Below, one piece after another: positions 7,057-7,479 of a DNA stretch of 7,479 nucleotides. The stretch comes from Bacteroidota bacterium (GTDB lineage Bacteria; Bacteroidota; Ignavibacteria; Ignavibacteriales; Melioribacteraceae): assembly GCA_023381535.1 (NCBI GenBank), contig JAMCSN010000083.1:1-7479 (forward strand), given 5' to 3'. The position numbers and the translations under genes were made by a program. Numbering within the stretch: position 1 is the stretch's first letter; every line of letters begins with the position of its first letter. The notes under the pieces are model-generated. The model made no database searches, had not been told where the DNA came from, and saw nothing but the letters and a program-made list of their open reading frames with translations.

Positions 7057-7188
7057 GCATCAACAGATTTAGTCACGCAAGAGAATCCCCGGTTTTACAA
7101 TCAATATTTTTCTGCAAGGGTGATAAAAGATTTAGGCGCCGGAAGAAAAACAACGGAAACACCGCCGGCACCGGAACCAACAAAATAA
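7057..7188 (+). pseudogene. Orphan coding-like 3' end, possible gene remnant
   Basis: Between TAA 7054-7056 and TAA 7186-7188 a frame reads like a natural protein C-terminus. It includes NPRFYNQYFSARVIKDLGAG and then a polar, proline-rich tail (TPPAPEPTK). There is no start codon other than a GTG at 7120, no ribosome binding site and no recognised family. It may be the leftover 3' end of a gene whose front was lost, or a chance open frame. It ends three bases before the palindrome that begins the transposase remnant. Confidence 0.25.
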
Positions 7189-7190
7189 AC

Positions 7191-7216
7191 GTAGACGTTG
7201 CATGCAACGTCTCTAC
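7191..7216 (+). repeat. Palindrome with a two-base arm asymmetry
   Basis: AGACGTTGCA (7193-7202) is followed at once by its exact reverse complement TGCAACGTCT (7203-7212). If GA is restored in the left arm (GTA--GACGTTGCA), the outer bases also match the right arm TGCAACGTCTCTAC, giving a 14-bp arm. This is a REP/MITE-like inverted repeat. I recall similar palindromes in and near RAYT-type transposase genes. It can be read in frame with the remnant below, as VDVACNVST. Confidence 0.8.
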
Positions 7217-7477
7217 AATACAAAACAACATATCACCGATGCAAAATATTTCACCAAAGAAAGGATCGTTGGCTGTTATAATACGTTCATTCAAATCTGC
7301 GGTTGCGAAAGCAGCTCACGAGAGCGGGCTCTAAAACATTTCGCTTGGCAGCCGCGGTTTTACGACCGCATTATTCGTAACGAAAAAGAATTGTACAATA
7401 TTAGAAGGTACATAAAGCAGAATCCTTTGAGATGGGAATTAGATAAAGATAAACCGGAAAATATTTGCGAGTTGTAA
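7191..7477 (+). pseudogene. Truncated, frameshifted REP-associated (Y1, IS200/IS605-like) transposase remnant
   Basis: Only the C-terminal part of a TnpA-REP/RAYT transposase remains, in two frames. The first reads VDVACNVST from the palindrome, continues through ISPKKGSLAVIIRSFKSAVA and HESGL, and hits TAA at 7332-7334. The second resumes the family sequence at about 7334 with KHFAWQPRFYDRIIRNEKEL, then RRYIKQNPLRWELDKDK, and stops at TAA 7475-7477. Restoring the frame needs one extra base or loss of two near 7329-7336. The tyrosine in FYDRIIR (codon 7361-7363) is the likely catalytic residue. The N-terminal half, which carries the HUH metal-binding motif, is absent: there are only 167 bp between the MBOAT stop and the palindrome and no matching sequence in them. 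The element is therefore dead. An ATG at 7202 opens a frame through the second segment, but its first 43 or so residues are out of the family frame, so I do not call an intact gene. Confidence 0.75.
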
Positions 7478-7479
7478 CG

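Noticed and set aside
7073..7294. Minus-strand open frame containing ETLHATST across the palindrome
   Set aside because: It is a mirror of the palindrome and of the transposase remnant in the other strand; the rest shows no protein-family features.

Overview
The window reads as an accessory, cell-envelope region of a Gram-negative bacterium, probably from the Ignavibacteria or wider Bacteroidota/Chlorobi group. This rests on the moderately AT-rich sequence, the style of the proteins (a short Sec signal followed by a GDSL-type hydrolase, an AlgI-type MBOAT) and a REP-associated transposase remnant of a type I associate with those phyla. It is an inference, since no marker gene is present. All genes lie on the + strand.

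Layout: (1) 1-1083 is the 3' part of a long, proline-free coiled-coil protein whose start lies outside the window. (2) 1204-1908 encodes a secreted SGNH/GDSL hydrolase. (3) 1992-7023 is a co-directional, probably operonic cassette. It holds a membrane-anchored SGNH-fold protein with an inserted beta-rich module, an adenylate-forming enzyme that looks like a fatty acyl-AMP ligase (FAAL), a 77-residue acyl carrier protein whose start overlaps the ligase stop, a 124-nt spacer with a GC-rich hairpin, and an AlgI/DltB-type membrane-bound O-acyltransferase (MBOAT). (4) 7024-7477 is decayed DNA: an orphan coding-like tail, a strong palindrome, and the frameshifted C-terminal remnant of a Y1 (RAYT/TnpA-REP type) transposase.

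How the genes may work together: the cassette contains the four functional classes of the Gram-positive dlt pathway. These are an AMP-forming ligase (DltA role), a carrier protein (DltC role), an MBOAT (DltB role) and an anchored SGNH protein (DltD role). Here the ligase has FAAL-type rather than D-alanine-ligase motifs. The MBOAT ends in the hexapeptide FIYFQF, which fits the tyrosine 'acyl shuttle' motif described for MBOAT-dependent envelope acylation. The model is: the ligase activates an acid as acyl-AMP and loads the carrier Ser35-phosphopantetheine; the MBOAT moves the acyl group across the membrane to its own C-terminal Tyr496; the SGNH protein (Ser144) passes it to an envelope or exported glycan. 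The separate secreted SGNH hydrolase could be a second transferase or a deacylating esterase. The acyl group and the acceptor polymer cannot be read from the sequence.
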